From contig NW_024104532.1 of the NCBI RefSeq assembly GCF_003945595.2, forward strand, positions 9,491,799 through 9,555,798: a stretch of 64,000 nt of DNA, in the 5' to 3' direction. The notes beneath the pieces are model-generated. The model saw nothing but the letters and a program-made list of their open reading frames with translations. It did no database searches and had not been told where the DNA came from. Origin of the DNA: Pipra filicauda (Eukaryota > Chordata > Aves > Passeriformes > Pipridae). This document shows, piece by piece, positions 1-13,163 of the stretch; the first letter of the stretch is position 1, and the number at the start of each line of letters is the position of its first letter. Position numbers and translations under genes: made by a program.

Positions 1-2840
1 CCATTAGAAGTTAAATTAATTTCCTCAGGACTTCCTGGAGTGTTCTGCTGCCCAGCAGCAGTGCAGTGGTCATTTCTAATGTGTCTCCACATAGCTGTCC
101 AGCTCCTCCTGCTCTTCCTCACCATTTCAGAGTCCTCTCTTAGATCTCAACTACCCTGAACTGTCCAGGGTTTGGTCCCTGCTGCAAGAACTTAAATGTG
201 GGAAGTGAAGAATAAGACAAGGAGCAGTGGGAGCAGAGAGCTGGGAGTGTGCAGGAAGCAGGCTGTGTTTTCTGCCAGCAGTGGTGAGCAGTGCTCTCCA
301 TCTTCCATTGTCACCATAGCCTTTCCCTCCACAGAGTCCAAGGCAAAGCTGGAACATCATCCAGTGGAACACAACCTGTACTGCCCACATCTGCAAAGCA
401 GTTGCAAGAAGCAGAGGTCTGTCAGAGTGCTGAAGGTGTGACGTTCTCTCTGTCCATGGGCATTTGCCCATACCTTGCTAATGTATCTTATTCACCAAAG
501 AATTTCCCTCATTTCAGCAAAATTTTTGTTCCTGTTGGGAAATATTCCCTCTTCTTGGTCTGGTTCAGCTGCTCCAAGTTGAAGTCAAGTTCAAATCTGC
601 CCTACAGTTACTAAGGCACCCAGATGCTGCATCTGCTCTTCCATCAGTGATCTGCTGCTACATTTTGCTGCTCCCTTCTTTTTCAGGTCTTAAGGAATTC
701 ACTGGGGGCAGCTGCACAGCAGACCAGGTGAGCTGTGGGATCCGTGTTTCACGTATCCCTGAGGGACACGTCTTTCTGAGTGGGAAAGGCCAGCTTCCAC
801 ACTCAGCAGCCAGTATCCCTGCCTTGTCTTCCCAGCCTGGCAGCTTGGTGACAAGCCTGAAACAGAGTCTGAGCTCATACCCGAATATCTGCAGGAAAAT
901 CTTCACCACTGTTCCTCTCACTGGCCCAAGAAACATTAAAGGCAACCTCCAGCTCTTCCTTTCCCTCCCTCCCAGCAGTCTATTCCTTTTCGTGTGTAGG
1001 CAGAACAAAAACAACAAAAAAGAATTTATATGAAGGATCTTCCCTCTCCTCTTCTACTACCCTTCTTTCCAAAAGCTTCCTTTGAGGCAAAACAGGAAAA
1101 TGGGAATGAATCAGATCCTCAAGGAGCTGAACTTACCTTCAGTGTGGAAAGGCAGCTTTGAGCCACGTCAGACCATTTCTGCTTGGTGAGGAGAGAACCA
1201 GTCCCATTGCCCTGAGTCACATATTTGCAGCACTACATTCTGGTCCAAATTTCTCATGTTATCCCACTACAAAGCAGGACTTCCTTTCTTATTGTAGCCC
1301 TAACAGGCTATTCCTCCAGCTCCCATGTGCTTGGGAAATCAGGATCCCAGAGTATCCCGCTGGTGCTGGTGCTGTAGATTGCCCTGTGATAACCTTTCCA
1401 TCTTGCAGGAACTGGTATGTCTCTGGATGAATCTGTAGTCCAAGGCATGACACACACACTGATCACTGAGCATTAGATGATGCAGTAATTGCTCATCTGC
1501 ATCTTTCTGCTCAGTGCTGAGTGTCAGCTAATGCATATATTCCTGTTCTCAGTCAAAGCAGTGTGAGCTACTCACTGTCCAGTGTGTGCCCAGGTACCTG
1601 CAGTGGTTGGCCTGCTGAGAGCTCACCCTGTGGCTTATCTGCCTGGTCCCTTCTCTGCGTGGCACCTCCATATTCCCCTGGCATTAGCCAGGCTGACTCT
1701 GCTGGGGGCATCCCCATCCCTGTCTCTCACCATTTTGCATTTGGTTTCTGTGGGTGCATTACTGGTCCAGTTCCTTGGCACAGCCCTTCCACTGCAGACA
1801 CATTTATATATGGTCTGTGCACACTGGTACAAGGCAGTGGGGCTCTTCAGCAGTTGCAGAATGTCTGAAAAGCATGTGCAGAAGAGTTCATGTAGCAAAT
1901 AAGTGTAATTTTTTTTACTTAATACAGGCCAAGGAACAGCTCTAAGGACAACCCTTCATTAGTGTCTGAACTGTTGGTCCTTTCTGCTTTGACCTGAAAC
2001 ATCAGATAATACTTAGGTTCCTCAAGAATTATTTTTTTATGGGAGGGAAAAATATTAATAACACTGGGTCTACTGGCTCAATTGATTTTATTATGAACTA
2101 ATACAAGATCCTATTGCTCAAGTATAGACTCAAAAACCAGGATGCACTTTAAGACTAGGTGCTCACTTCTTCCCAAAACCTTCCCAAACCCATATGCTCA
2201 ATCCTCTTCCCAAAGCCTCCATCCTTCAGCTCCTTCCCATGACCATAAAAGATTGCCTCGTTCTCAGGCTTTTTCTTGGTTACTTGAATTGGGAATTCCA
2301 CCTGACACAACATAATAATCCTTGTGTTTACTGTTGAGCTCCCTGTAAAGGTTCTCCACAGTGCTGCCAGTCGGAAATGGTGGGCTCCCAGGTCTTCTCC
2401 TGTTGTTGCACAAAGGTGCTTCTTCCATTGGCCTGGGACAGGTCTGTGGGCATCTGTAGACTAAAGCCTACTTGATGGAAATGAATAATATGTTCTAGCA
2501 CAAAAATATCTCCCTCTGGGAGATCCCAAGCAACAGGGAATATCCATTCCATGACCCCCACTGTGAGGGCAATGACATTCAAAGGACTGTGAGGAGTGAA
2601 GATCACTTCCCATTATCTAAAGGAACAGGAGATTTGTGGCTGGAAGGTTGGATGAGACATAAGGTCTGGGGTCTATTCTAGACCAAACTGGCCTTTTTGA
2701 GGGCTGGGATTTTCCAAGGACACTCAACACTGCTCCAGCTCTTCTGTGAATGAAACTGCCTCTGGTCATAACCAGGAGACAACTGTGTGTGCTTCTGATT
2801 ACCATCTTTAAAATGGATCACCCTCCTGTGCTGCTCAGCC
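1..2840. other. Unique sequence, no gene or transposon recognised
   Basis: I see no CR1, LTR or tandem repeat here and no reading frame resembling a known protein. Open frames are short (under about 130 codons) and frequent on both strands, as expected by chance. The only feature I can pick out is a possible short exon at 687-727, listed separately. A T-rich run lies near 2,030. Confidence 0.6.
687..727 (+). other. Candidate 41-bp internal exon
   Basis: A long pyrimidine tract (671-684, CTCCCTTCTTTTTC) runs into AG at 685-686, and 41 bp later the sequence reads CAG followed by GTGAGC at 728, a near-consensus 5' splice site. The two signals face each other correctly for a plus-strand internal exon. 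The length is not a multiple of three, so a coding role would need flanking exons of matching phase; an untranslated or lncRNA exon is equally possible. No partner exon was identified, so this rests on splice signals alone. Confidence 0.25.
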
Positions 2841-3599
2841 ATGGTAGCAACCAGCACCTTTGAAAAGCCCAGGTGGGAACAAGACCTGCAGCGGGAGACC
2901 TCTTGGGGACTGAGTTTCAGTGCCTTGGACATGGTGGAGCCAAGGGCAGCTGCTTCCCAGCACGAGGCCCACGGTGCACAGTTCAGCAGTGTCAGAGGCA
3001 GGCAGTGGGAATTTCTCCCATCTGAAGGGGGCCCTCCAGCTCACAGGTTCTGGGGTCTCATGTGCCAGGATGTCTGCTTTCAGGGACTGGACAACCCCTC
3101 AAGGAAAATCAGGGCTCCCAAAGCTGAGGCATCAGTTATCTTGCCAGTGGGATTCACACTCCCAGGACATCTGAATCAGGTCCTGGTCCCTCGAATTATT
3201 CGGTGGCCTGTGGGAGGTGAGGCTGAGCTCAGTTCCACAGGAGAATTATTGATTTTTCCAGTTGCTCAGTGCTGTTGTCCCCTAGTGAATGGATCAGGTC
3301 TGTTTGCTGCAGAACATCTGTGTGTTCTGTTCAGTTCCCTCCTTGTCCTGCCCTGGAGCTGCGGGCGGTTCAGCGGGAGACCGAGTTCCCCCAGCACCAG
3401 CTGCAGCCCTCAGTCCATGCACGCACCGGTTCCTGCCAGCATGCACTGGGAGCACAAAGGAGAGGGAAGAAACTGGCTCCTTGGCTGGTGTTTGTGTAGT
3501 TTACAAAGCCTCTTTTGCAGAGTTTCCGATCCCAATTGGCCGGCGATGCCGGGCTGTCCCAGCACTGCTCTGCTGCAGAGCCCGGGCAGAGCAGAGTGA
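2841..3599 (+). CDS. Uncharacterised 252-codon open frame (doubtful)
   Basis: An open frame of 252 codons starts at an ATG in a good Kozak context (GCCATGG) and runs to a stop at 3,597-3,599. The translation matches no family I recognise. I see no signal peptide, membrane segment, repeat or obvious domain; composition is mixed, with a Cys/Ser/Pro-rich second half that looks like non-coding GC-rich sequence read as protein. No TATA box or CpG island lies just upstream, and the CpG island at 5 kb is downstream. A frame this long is only mildly unusual for 64 kb of moderately GC-rich DNA, so chance is the leading explanation. A retained lncRNA ORF is the alternative. Confidence 0.12.
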   Translation: MVATSTFEKPRWEQDLQRETSWGLSFSALDMVEPRAAASQHEAHGAQFSSVRGRQWEFLPSEGGPPAHRFWGLMCQDVCFQGLDNPSRKIRAPKAEASVILPVGFTLPGHLNQVLVPRIIRWPVGGEAELSSTGELLIFPVAQCCCPLVNGSGLFAAEHLCVLFSSLLVLPWSCGRFSGRPSSPSTSCSPQSMHAPVPASMHWEHKGEGRNWLLGWCLCSLQSLFCRVSDPNWPAMPGCPSTALLQSPGRAE

Positions 3600-4979
3600 C
3601 AGGGAGGGTGAGCCAGCTCTCTCTTTGAGAAGGGGCTGGCATGGAATGGGGACTCTGACAGCACCCACATCAAGGAGTTCCTGTGCTGGAAGCTGGTTTT
3701 CCAGCCGGGGACGCGCCTTTGCTGTCCCACACTGGAAAGTCCTGTGTGTCAACAGCGGTGGGAGGATGTGCCAACCCCTGTAGCTCTCATGGATGTAAAA
3801 GCTGAGAGAGCCTCTCCTTCGGGTCTTGCAGTGGCTCCCTGTGCTTGGGGCCACAGACTGTACCCCTACACCCCACAGCACCTTTGAGCCTGGCAGAAGT
3901 GACCACTGCAGATGCCAGCTCTCCAGAGGAGGAACACAGCTGGCACATGGGAAGCAATGGCCACGGCTGTGCACACACATGTACAGCTGCTGGTAACAAG
4001 TGTCTTTATTCCTTGACTCTGTTTTTGGTCACTGATGATGCAAAAGGTGGTTTCCTGTCATATTTTTGGGGTGCTTCTGTTGAACAGTGTTTTGCTTTGG
4101 GCTGCCACAGATCTTGGCTCATCTTCTTGGCTGGACCTTGTCTACAGGTGAGGCTGTGAGCTCCCTCAGATGGGAACACCCCCACTGAGGTGAAGAGCCT
4201 TCACACCACCCTCATCCAGGGCATTGTGCTTGTATAAACGATCAGGATCACGTAGATCCTGTTGGGCTTTGAATTTTGACCTTGTTTGCTGTGGGAAGGG
4301 GGCTGCTGGACTTTGTAGCATAATGATTTGCCTCTCACGGGAAAGGCAACCATCCCTGAGGGAAGAACAAAGGAAGATCCTTCAGATTTGAGGGGGAAAG
4401 GCCAGTGTTATTTATTTTACAGCTCTGAGGAGGTAAACAGGGGGGCAGAGTCCAGGACAATTAAAATACTGACTGAATAGGAACGACTGCTCCAAGATGG
4501 GCTTATTTTTAAAGCCTGCAGACAGGGAAACAAGCTGGCATCACAGGAGATTTTAGAAATACGGCTGAGGAGAGGCCTCCTGCATGGTGACTCCAACACA
4601 AACCAAGGCAGGGCTGCCCAGTTGGGTCTCATGTCTGCTCAGGATGGCTGGATTCCCTGCCAGAGGCTTGTGCTGTGCCCCCCAGCAAGCTGCTCAAGTA
4701 GAAATGCACAGAATGTTTCCCTCTTCTGAGGCTGACGGGATCTCTGCACCCCCTCATCACTGGGTAGCCAGGGGATACAGAGGGTCTGGAGGGAGGGGGA
4801 CTAACGGGCACGGGTTGCACACTGCATGTCATCCTCTGTCCTCTTCTGGGTTAAACACCGCTGCTGATGTGCTCTGCAGCCGCTGAAATTACGGCGAGAC
4901 CTTACCAGGGGGTTTTAGCATCAGGCTGTGTTTCCAGAGCAGGGCTGCCCCTGCCTATGAGGCAGGAGGTGTGAGAGTG
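3600..4979. other. Unique sequence, nothing recognised
   Basis: This stretch separates the open frame at 2.8-3.6 kb from the CpG island. No interspersed repeat, splice pair or protein-like frame stands out. Confidence 0.55.
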
Positions 4980-6075
4980 AAGGGCTGTGAGGCGCGGAGC
5001 CCACGGCAGTGAGGTGGGGGCAGCACTACGGCAGACTTCGGGGCTGCACGTCCCTCCTCCTGACCCTGGGACGCAGGGCACGGAGCCTGCCAGACTGCTG
5101 TCTGCAGGGACAGGAGCAGGAGGGGGTATGGGCACCGTGATTCCTGCTGCTGGCAGCGCTCTCGGCCCTGGGAGAGATCTCAGCGCCGGAGCCCAAGGAG
5201 CCCCGTGCCCAGGGGGAGATGCGGATCCCGCCGGCTGTGCCCCGTGGGCGGGAGGGCTGCGCTGGCAATCCACCTCGGGGAAGGATGCTGCGCAGGGAGG
5301 AGAAGCTCCGGCACAGAGCTGACAGGGCGAAGCTGCTGGCAGGCGGCTGTCTCCAGGGTGGCTGCAGCACTGCAGCATCAATTAACCTTTGGGGAACTTC
5401 TGCCAGTGCCGCTCAGGCGTAGCCGCGGCTCCGCCGTGCCGAGCGCTGGGGCGCAATCCTGCCGCGCTGCCGCGTTCGGAAGGGCTGCAGCCAGACTACA
5501 AAAGCCCGACAAGGAGCCAGCCACCTGAGCCGAAGTGCCTCTGTCTCGCTCGCCAGCCCGCACTAAGTGCTTTTATCTCCTCTCCTTGTGTTTACGAGGG
5601 TGGCTTTCTCCTTCGCGCGGGGGCAGTGCCGCGGAATGCTAATGGAGAGCGAGTGGCGGCTGCCCTCCGCAGTCCTTGGCAGGCAATTTCCTCGGGGCCC
5701 GGCCCCCGACCCCGCTGCCTCTGCAGCGAGAGTGTGACCTACATCCTGCAGCCCTGCCCGTATCCCGTTCCTGCCCTGGCACCCACCCAGCTCCGTGGGG
5801 CAGCGCCAAAATAGCCATTCCCCCCCAGCCGGAGGGGCCCTGGGAGATCCCAGCCCTCGCTCGTGGCTGTGGCTGTGCGGCACAGATGTCTCTGCATCGC
5901 AGCCCTGCCGGTGCCAGCCGGGGGGCCGTGCCGGTGGGGCGGGGGCTCTTCGCGCGGTGTGTGTTGGCCCCCAGGCTGTGGTGAGCTCATGGTTCCTGCA
6001 GCTCCCTCCGGATCACGGTTCCTGCAGCGCCGTGCTTTGTGAGTTCTTCAGGCGCCTCTGGCCGTCTGGGAACGC
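4980..6075. promoter_or_regulatory. CpG island, candidate promoter
   Basis: Compared with its surroundings this kilobase is strongly enriched in G+C and in CpG. The densest part is about 5,405-5,480 and 5,610-5,720, where CCGCGG, GCCGCGCTGCCGCG and TTCGCGCGGGGG clusters occur. No canonical TATA box is visible, which fits a dispersed CpG-island promoter. Overlapping open frames appear on both strands, but that is expected where stop codons are rare and none resembles a known protein. I cannot tell the direction of transcription: no first exon with a convincing donor could be fixed. It may mark the 5' end of a gene, a lncRNA or a bidirectional promoter. Confidence 0.55.
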
Positions 6076-9000
6076 CCGTCTGGACGGGGAGGTTGGTGGG
6101 CAAAATGAGAGGGGAAGAGAGGGAAAATAATCACAAGGTTTTCGAAAGAGCAGCAGTACCAGGGAGGTGTCCTACAGGGAGGAGTCTGGTCAGGCTTGTC
6201 CGTAAATCATGTGTGCTCCTGCACACAGCCTCTCCTTGGCCACTCAGGTCTGCTCTTCAGGGAGCAAGATACTCCTTGGCCAAAGCCCTCTGAGGCAGTC
6301 AGCATCAAATTCCTGGAAACATGGGCTAAAAAACCTGCCCTTCATCCCATCCTGATATGGGGATGCTGCTGTCAGTGCCTGGGGAGTGAGGGGACAGCCA
6401 GGGTTAGCCCAGACACCTCTGGCACATGCTACTGTCACTTTGGATGCTGTGGCAGGGATGTGCTCCTGCAGCAGCAGCTGGAATCTCCCTTTCACTCTAA
6501 AAGAGACTGACTCCTTTCCTTCAGGACCAGGGAGACCACAGGAAATCAGGCATTTGGGGTGGGGATGTACGATCCCCTGGATCCCATATCATCTTTCCCG
6601 AGGGCAGCCACCCCAGGAAGGATCAGTTCAGCCAGGGCAGAGTTGCCAGCACTCTCCCTTGGCTGCTCCCTGCCTCTGCCTCCATTGCCTGTTTTCCTGC
6701 CCCCAGCTTTCCCTCCATGCTCCAAGGAAGCTGTTTCCACGCTGCAGGGGAGCTGCAGGCAGCAGAGCCAAGAGGCAGCAGCAGCACCTAGCTGGCTTCA
6801 CATGCCCATCCTGCAGACACCGTGGCAGCTCTTGCCTGCACCCAGGTCCTGCCCGGCGCCTGCCTGCGTGTGTTCTGTCACGGAAAGGGCCACATTGGCC
6901 ACTCTTCCTATGATCTCACCCTGGCCAGCTCTGTGAGTCATCGGAAAACTGGTCCCTCTGGGGCTGAGCCAGAGCTGGCTGAACTGATGGAAAGACCACC
7001 AAGGCCTTTGGGACCAGCCTGAGCTCCACTGTTGCTGCAGCCCTTGCAGTCGGAGATGTGAGGGCAGGAGCAGGGCTGGGATCTGCTCCATGGGGAGCAC
7101 CAGGGGTGCTGCCACAGCAGCTCTGCCTCTCCTCCATCCCTGAGCCACCAGCAGTGATGCTGCTGCCTCCTTGGTGAGGAGTTCAGCTACCACAGCTCTG
7201 GGGTGGAGACCCAGCCCTAGCCCCAATGTGTGCCGTCCTTGGCATCCCCTCTCTTGCCAGATGGTGATTTATAAACCCCTGGGGCAGGGAAGCTGAGGAG
7301 CAGCAGGGCAGCTGTGTGGCTCCGTGACACTGCCACAAGGTGGTTTCCAGTAAGGACAGCTCATTTCTTCCAGAGCATCTGAAAACACGAGCTGGAAATA
7401 TCCTTGGTAAGTGGCAGCCATGGCAAGGCTTCCCTGAGGTGGGGCTGGGCTCTTGTTCTTGTGTAATTGCTCACACTATGCAGATGTTTTCCGTGTGCCT
7501 GGTAATAAGCAGCTGAGAAGACAGCTCATTTACTGGCAGTAGCAAGGAAAAGGCAAAGCCATCTCTCTGTATAGCTCCACTCTTGGAGATTCCCCCCCTG
7601 CCTCATGAGTTAGGTGGTACTGGTTATTCCAGAGGCTCCCACGTATCCCTGTACATCCTTGCTGCAGCCCTGCAGGGAATATCTGCTTCCCAAGGCTCCC
7701 GGTGCTTGTCTCACAGTGGGTGCCTGCCTGCAAGGAGGTATCTGCCAGACTGAGAGCTGCCCTGAAACCTCACTTTGCCCACCAGTAAAAACACTACAGG
7801 GGAGGTTCCCAGCCTCCACCCTGAAGGACATCACTGCTTTGATGAGGTACAGTGACATTTCTGATGCCACATCAGTAAAAGCTGCCCCCACAGGTATCTA
7901 GTCTGGGATAATGCAAATGAGGCAAATAGGATCCTGGGCCTTTAGTGCTCAGGGCCTTACCTGAAAGGTGGCACATGGTCTTTTGTCACCAGGGTGTGAC
8001 ACAGATTCAGCACTGTGTGCAAAGGCTATAAACTGCTGAAGCACATATTGCCTTGGACACATGATGTTTATGGACTAAGGCTGTGCTCTGCAAAGATCCT
8101 GTGTTAAAGGCACCAGGATCTAAGAAAGAGATAGGTTCATTTCCCAAAGCATTCCTGGCAGCCTGATCTGTTCTTCTTCTTATCCCTTCCACAGAAAAAC
8201 ACACTGAAGTCCACAGAAGGCATGTCACCCTTAGATGGAGTTTGACAGCTGTGGTTCCACCAGAGAGGCTAACAGATACCCCAGTCTTTTCCTACTGACT
8301 TTTAGGCCATGTCCCATGGCACTGTGGTCTCCTTCTCGACTCCCTCAGCCATCACTTTCATTTCTACGTCTACCTTAAGGAGATCAAATTTAAATTCCTA
8401 GCAAAAAGCTAACCTGAGGGGAAGAACCTCAGGTTCTGCACTCCAGAACTGCAATTTGACCTTAAGGGTCACAGTTATCATCTCTGGGGAGAACTAATGG
8501 GGTTTCCACCAGGTTTCGGGTCCAACTGAAGATGGGAGGTGAAGGGCAAGAACAAGAAGAGGCAGAAATAGTGTAGCCTCAAATACAACAAGAGAGCAGC
8601 TTGGTGTGTCTTCTTCTGCTCTCTTCCTGTAAGACATCTGTGTGGGGCTCTACTTGGCCACGTCAAGTGTTTGTCTCCAGCTCCTGTTTTCATTAAAATG
8701 CCAAGCAGTGGGTTCACTGACACCTAGTTGTGCTTGTTCCTCCATGTCTGTGTGCTAAGAAATGGATAAAACCTCCTTGTCCAAAACTAGCCTTGGCACC
8801 TACCATTACTGCTGGGAACAGCAAAGCTTTTCCTGCATAGTCAAGAGTGATGAAATCCACCAAAATCTCTCTCCATGCTGGTGCTTCAGAGGGTCCTGAC
8901 AACACTGTGGGGGTCTGGTTGCTGATAACATGAAATCTGGCACAGCAATGGGCAGAGCCTGTATGCTGACTGATTTAAGCTCCTTTGAAATGATGCAGTA

Positions 9001-11690
9001 TGCCATCATTATTATATCATACTGCTGTCACATATGTGGGGTTTAGTCTGAGCAGAAACTGAGTTCCCAGACAGCAGTATATCTTTTAAAACTAGGCTTA
9101 GCTAAATGCTTGTCATTGCAGGTTTATTAATGCTGAATACAAGCAATAGTTGCTTCAGCTTGTAATGAACTTGGTAAAATTTTCTGTATCTTTGGCTTTA
9201 CCTATCAGCTCAGGCTGCTTTTTAATCTGTGTCCCATAACAGCACAGCAGCAAGTCCTTCAGTCACCTCTCTGGGATAACTATTTGTAGCATATCCCAGA
9301 AATTCATGGTGTCACACACACCATGGTTTTGGAAGTTTGCACATGGTTCTTATACTGGACACTGCATTTAGTGATATTTTGCCACAATGGACTGACTGGA
9401 AAGTTACCTTTAAAAACTGGAACAACTTCTTAAAGCTCTGGAAAGTGATGTTTTAAGAGCCTCTTCTTCTCCACAGACTGTTACAATTCTTCCATTTCTT
9501 CGTATCCTCCTGGTTCTGATAGTTTAAAACTTGTATTTCGGAGATGTTCACCAGCAGGCAGTAACAGGTAGGGCTGCTTGGTGAGCATTAACCCTACTGC
9601 ATGAGCAGGGAGGTGTTCCTGTCCATGAAATACAGAGCTGATCCAGCCCACAGTGGCTGGAAAAATCCAAGAGGTGTATTTTCAGTCTTTGAAGGATTTC
9701 CATCTCATTAGGTTTACTGAGGCAGCTGTGGTGATGTCAAACACTCTGCATGCCCACCCTGCTTTGCAAAGAACAAAACCATGTTACAACCAATGAATGC
9801 ACAGACCAGTGGCTTTTTCATGATCAGTGAACACCAGCTGGGCCTTTTCCACACCAAGTGTGATAACGGGTCTTAAGTTTTCTGGTTTCAAACCACTGAA
9901 GTGTCAGGAAGTGCCACACTGCCAGCCTGGGTGCAGATGCTGTCACAGGACACATCCTGGGCTGTCACCTCTGTACAGAAGTGTCCCTCTGTCTAGTTTG
10001 CCACATCACAAGGCACGATCCTTGAGATGATGTGAAGTGGTGATGCAACACATTTTGACCAGTTTTAGCTATGACTCTGCTTTGCTTGGCTCTTTAAAGT
10101 TCTCCCTTATAAACTTGCCAGCTATGGAAAGAGCTCTTTTTCCTCTTGTTTTGACAGTTGGAATGGGTGCCAGTTTGGGGGAAACACTATAAATATCCTT
10201 GAGTCTGTGATCCCTGGTGTTAGTGTTTGCTGGCAGTGCTTTCAGGAGTATCTGATTGATAAGCACTCACCACAATGCTGGGTCCTGACACATTTTTAAG
10301 TGTTTACAGATGTAGGAGATAACCTTGTTCTGTCACCTTTGAATGCCAGGTTGAGGGCTGGACATGGTTTATTGATAACCATGACTCCACCATATGAGTG
10401 AGTTACAACTCAGCCAAGTGCTCACTTCATTTCCAAGACTCTTTAAAAGATTCTCCTCACATCCTCATCTATTCATTATTTTTAGAAGAGGATGGAGGAT
10501 GACAATTTTTTTGGTGGCAAAAGACCCCCTGTAAGTTACTTTCTAGATTCTTACAGATAATGAAAGAGAATAAAGCCATTTGGTTTTAGAGGAAAGGTTA
10601 CTTGTGTCTTTTGCAAGTGATCTTTTGGGACATCTGATGTGAAATGGCTTCTTAGAAAATTGTCCCAGCTGACAGTTTACTTCATTTCATGAGCCTTTTA
10701 GTCACAAAATCACTGTTATGTTTCTGGGCAATACTTCCAATTATCATTAGATTTTCATCTGCTGTAGAGAGCGACCTAAAAATACACTGATGTTCCTCAA
10801 TAATTTTAATGAAGGAATATTTCCACAGAGGATTTCCTGGAAAGCAATGATTTGATCACGTTTGCTGTGAGTGGGGTGCCTTTGAAACACCGTTTTTAAA
10901 GCTGTGGTCAACAGCAGATCCAGCAAGACACGCCAGAAAGTCAGCACACAGACTGTGTGTGGAGCCACCTAAGTACCCATCTCTGCTGTAAGCTCGTCAC
11001 CTTCACCTCCCACTACAAAGGATGTAGATGTCTCCTGTAGGGAGCTCTGAAGGTGGAGGAGTAAGGGGGCTTGAAGGATCCCAGCTATTTATCAGTTTTC
11101 ATGCTCTTCCTCACCTAATGTCTGTTTAGGCCTGTCCTACAGATATGTAGACCCCTGGTTTTCGTCTTCTAACAGACTAGCAATGCCCCTAATCCCATGT
11201 CCTGACTCCAAGGGGCATCCAAGAGCAGCAGAATAGATCAGAGCATCACTTTCCTGCCCCAGAAGGATCTCCAGTCCTGCAATGTGCCTTGTGTGCAGCC
11301 TGGACAGTGGCTGCCCCAGGCAGATGGGGGCTGTGCTGATGGATGAGGTGCTGGGAGCACGTCCTGTGGGGACTGCAGGCACACTCCAGGTGGTGCAGGG
11401 ACCTGGTTTTGAGAGCCTGATTCAACAGCCAACCACTCCTGCATTCCCACAGTTCCCTGGTGCTGAGTTGTTGCATTTTCCCCTCATGGTGACTGGCTTC
11501 AGACAGAGCAGGATCTGCCCTTGGTGTCTGTATTTGAAAGCTGGTCAGAAGTGCTCAGTCACCAAGAGTCCCCTCCCCTCCCCACACTCCTCAGTGCACT
11601 CCAGAGCATTGTAATGCCTTAAGATGATGAATACTATGCAGACAACACACCCAGCTGTCCAAGCAGACAGTCAGCGGAGAAATGAAGATA
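6076..11690. other. Unique sequence, nothing recognised
   Basis: GC content falls steadily from the CpG island into AT-rich sequence by about 9-10.7 kb. There are no CR1 copies and no convincing splice-bounded frames. A plausible 3' splice site occurs near 6,524 (TCCTTTCCTTCAG) and another near 9,120, but neither has a matching donor. A short perfect inverted repeat sits at 9,305-9,325. Confidence 0.55.
9305..9325. repeat. Short perfect inverted repeat
   Basis: CATGGTGT (9,305-9,312) is followed after CACAC by ACACCATG (9,318-9,325), its exact reverse complement, so an 8-bp stem with a 5-nt loop could form. It is too short to be a microRNA precursor and has no terminator context. A chance hairpin is likely. 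Confidence 0.5.
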
Positions 11691-11694
11691 TGCC

Positions 11695-11880
11695 TGCCTA
11701 AGTAAAAGTTTGATTAATTGCATTAATTAGGCCCTAAGGTATGGTTCATAAAATAAGAGTACAACTGGTGTATCGGATTGGGGAATTGACTATGTGACAG
11801 GGAACAAACAGTGGCATGAACAGGAACTCTTCTCTGTCTGGAATGGCATGATAAATTATCAATTAAATAATGGAGAGTGA
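11695..11880. promoter_or_regulatory. AT-rich block with homeodomain-type cores
   Basis: The block contains TGATTAATTGCATTAATTAG (11,711-11,730), with several TAAT/ATTA homeodomain cores, then GATAAATTATCAATTAAATAA near 11,850. It is repeat-free, rich in oligo-A/T motifs and flanked by GC-richer DNA, the texture typical of vertebrate conserved non-coding elements. Function and conservation are inferred, not shown. Confidence 0.3.
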
Positions 11881-13163
11881 CAAAGCTGCAGTCTGCAAGA
11901 GGCGACCTCCAGCCAGCCCGTGGACAGCCTGGGTGAGTGACTCAGCCAGGTCTGGCAGTCTCTCCAGTGTTTCCATGCAAACTTGTTTTCCCGTGGTCCA
12001 AACAGCACAGCACTGGGCTCGTGGTGCTGTCTACACCCACAGGGCATTGCACCCTCAAGAGGTGAGTGTGGCAACCCAGGGGCCACTGGGCTCCTACAGG
12101 GACTGTACCAGATCACCATGCATTCACTTGGCTGCTGCTCTCTTCCTGCCATGGCAGCAGGACCACCTTCTGCTGTGCAAAGTGGTGAAGAGGCACTAAT
12201 TCATCCCAAAGGCACTGGTTTTGACTTTCCTGTGTGTCCCACCTTCTCTTCTCAGTGTGTCTCCATCCTTTGCTCACTGTGGTCCTGCCCCAGTGGCAGA
12301 GCCGTGGGGCAGCTGAAGCTCAGGGTCCAGCAGCATCTCCCTTCCCAGACCCTGGGACTTTGTGCCAGGCCTTTGCGAGGTCACAGCTGCAGCTCCTTCA
12401 TCCTCCCTCTTGTCCTTGCTGCTCCAAACGATGGAGCACCTCACTGCTCTTGCAGCAAACCCACAGGGACTCGTCTGCTGCCAGACAGGGGCTGATCTCC
12501 ACCTTTCCAGGCTGCTCTGTGTTCGTGGTGTGCTCCACCGCATCCATTTCCCATTTACCACCTGAGTGATTAAAGAGTTGCCAATACTCCAGCCTGGAGC
12601 TGCTCTCCCCGATCCGTCAGCGCCGCTCCCTCTCCCGTCTCTGATGTGTGTGTGCTGCAGACGCAGCTGTGCGGGAGGAGGCTCTCCAGATTCCTCGTTA
12701 CCGGTTGTTATTAATGACTGTGCATTTCCATGAAGCCAATAGCAGGGACAGATGTATCCCCTGCTCCAGAAAGCTGATGAGAGATGCTGCCTCCCCAGCG
12801 GCACCGCTTCGGTTTCTTCTAGAAGAAGGTTCCTGCAGGATCATTTCCAGCAGCTCTCACTTTTCATGGCATTTTCTTACATTCTGCACTATTTTCTGTT
12901 CCAAGATTTGTTCCATTATTATTTTTAGTATTACATAAAGGCCTCAGCTGAGATCTGGGCTGGACCCTGACAGCACAACACCTGTACATAATGAGTGAGC
13001 AGGTCTGTCAACAGTGCAGTTGGCACTGGGAACCCCAAGGGAACTTCAGCACTGCCAGCGAGAGCTCAGGAACTGGTGTGGGCTGAGTGATTCCCCTCCC
13101 TTCCCTTGGGAATGGTCCCTGTAAGCAGAGGAAGGTGAGAGTGGCAACCTAGCAGGGGAATGA
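11881..13163. other. Unique sequence, nothing recognised
   Basis: Overlapping frames of 100-176 codons occur on both strands at 12.0-12.8 kb, but none resembles a known protein and their overlap suggests low stop density. No repeat was seen. A T-rich segment around 12,860-12,935 is unremarkable. Confidence 0.5.

Noticed and set aside
5026..5814. Open frames of 100-160 codons inside the CpG island
   Set aside because: Stop codons are rare in such GC-rich sequence, frames overlap on both strands, and none resembles a known protein.
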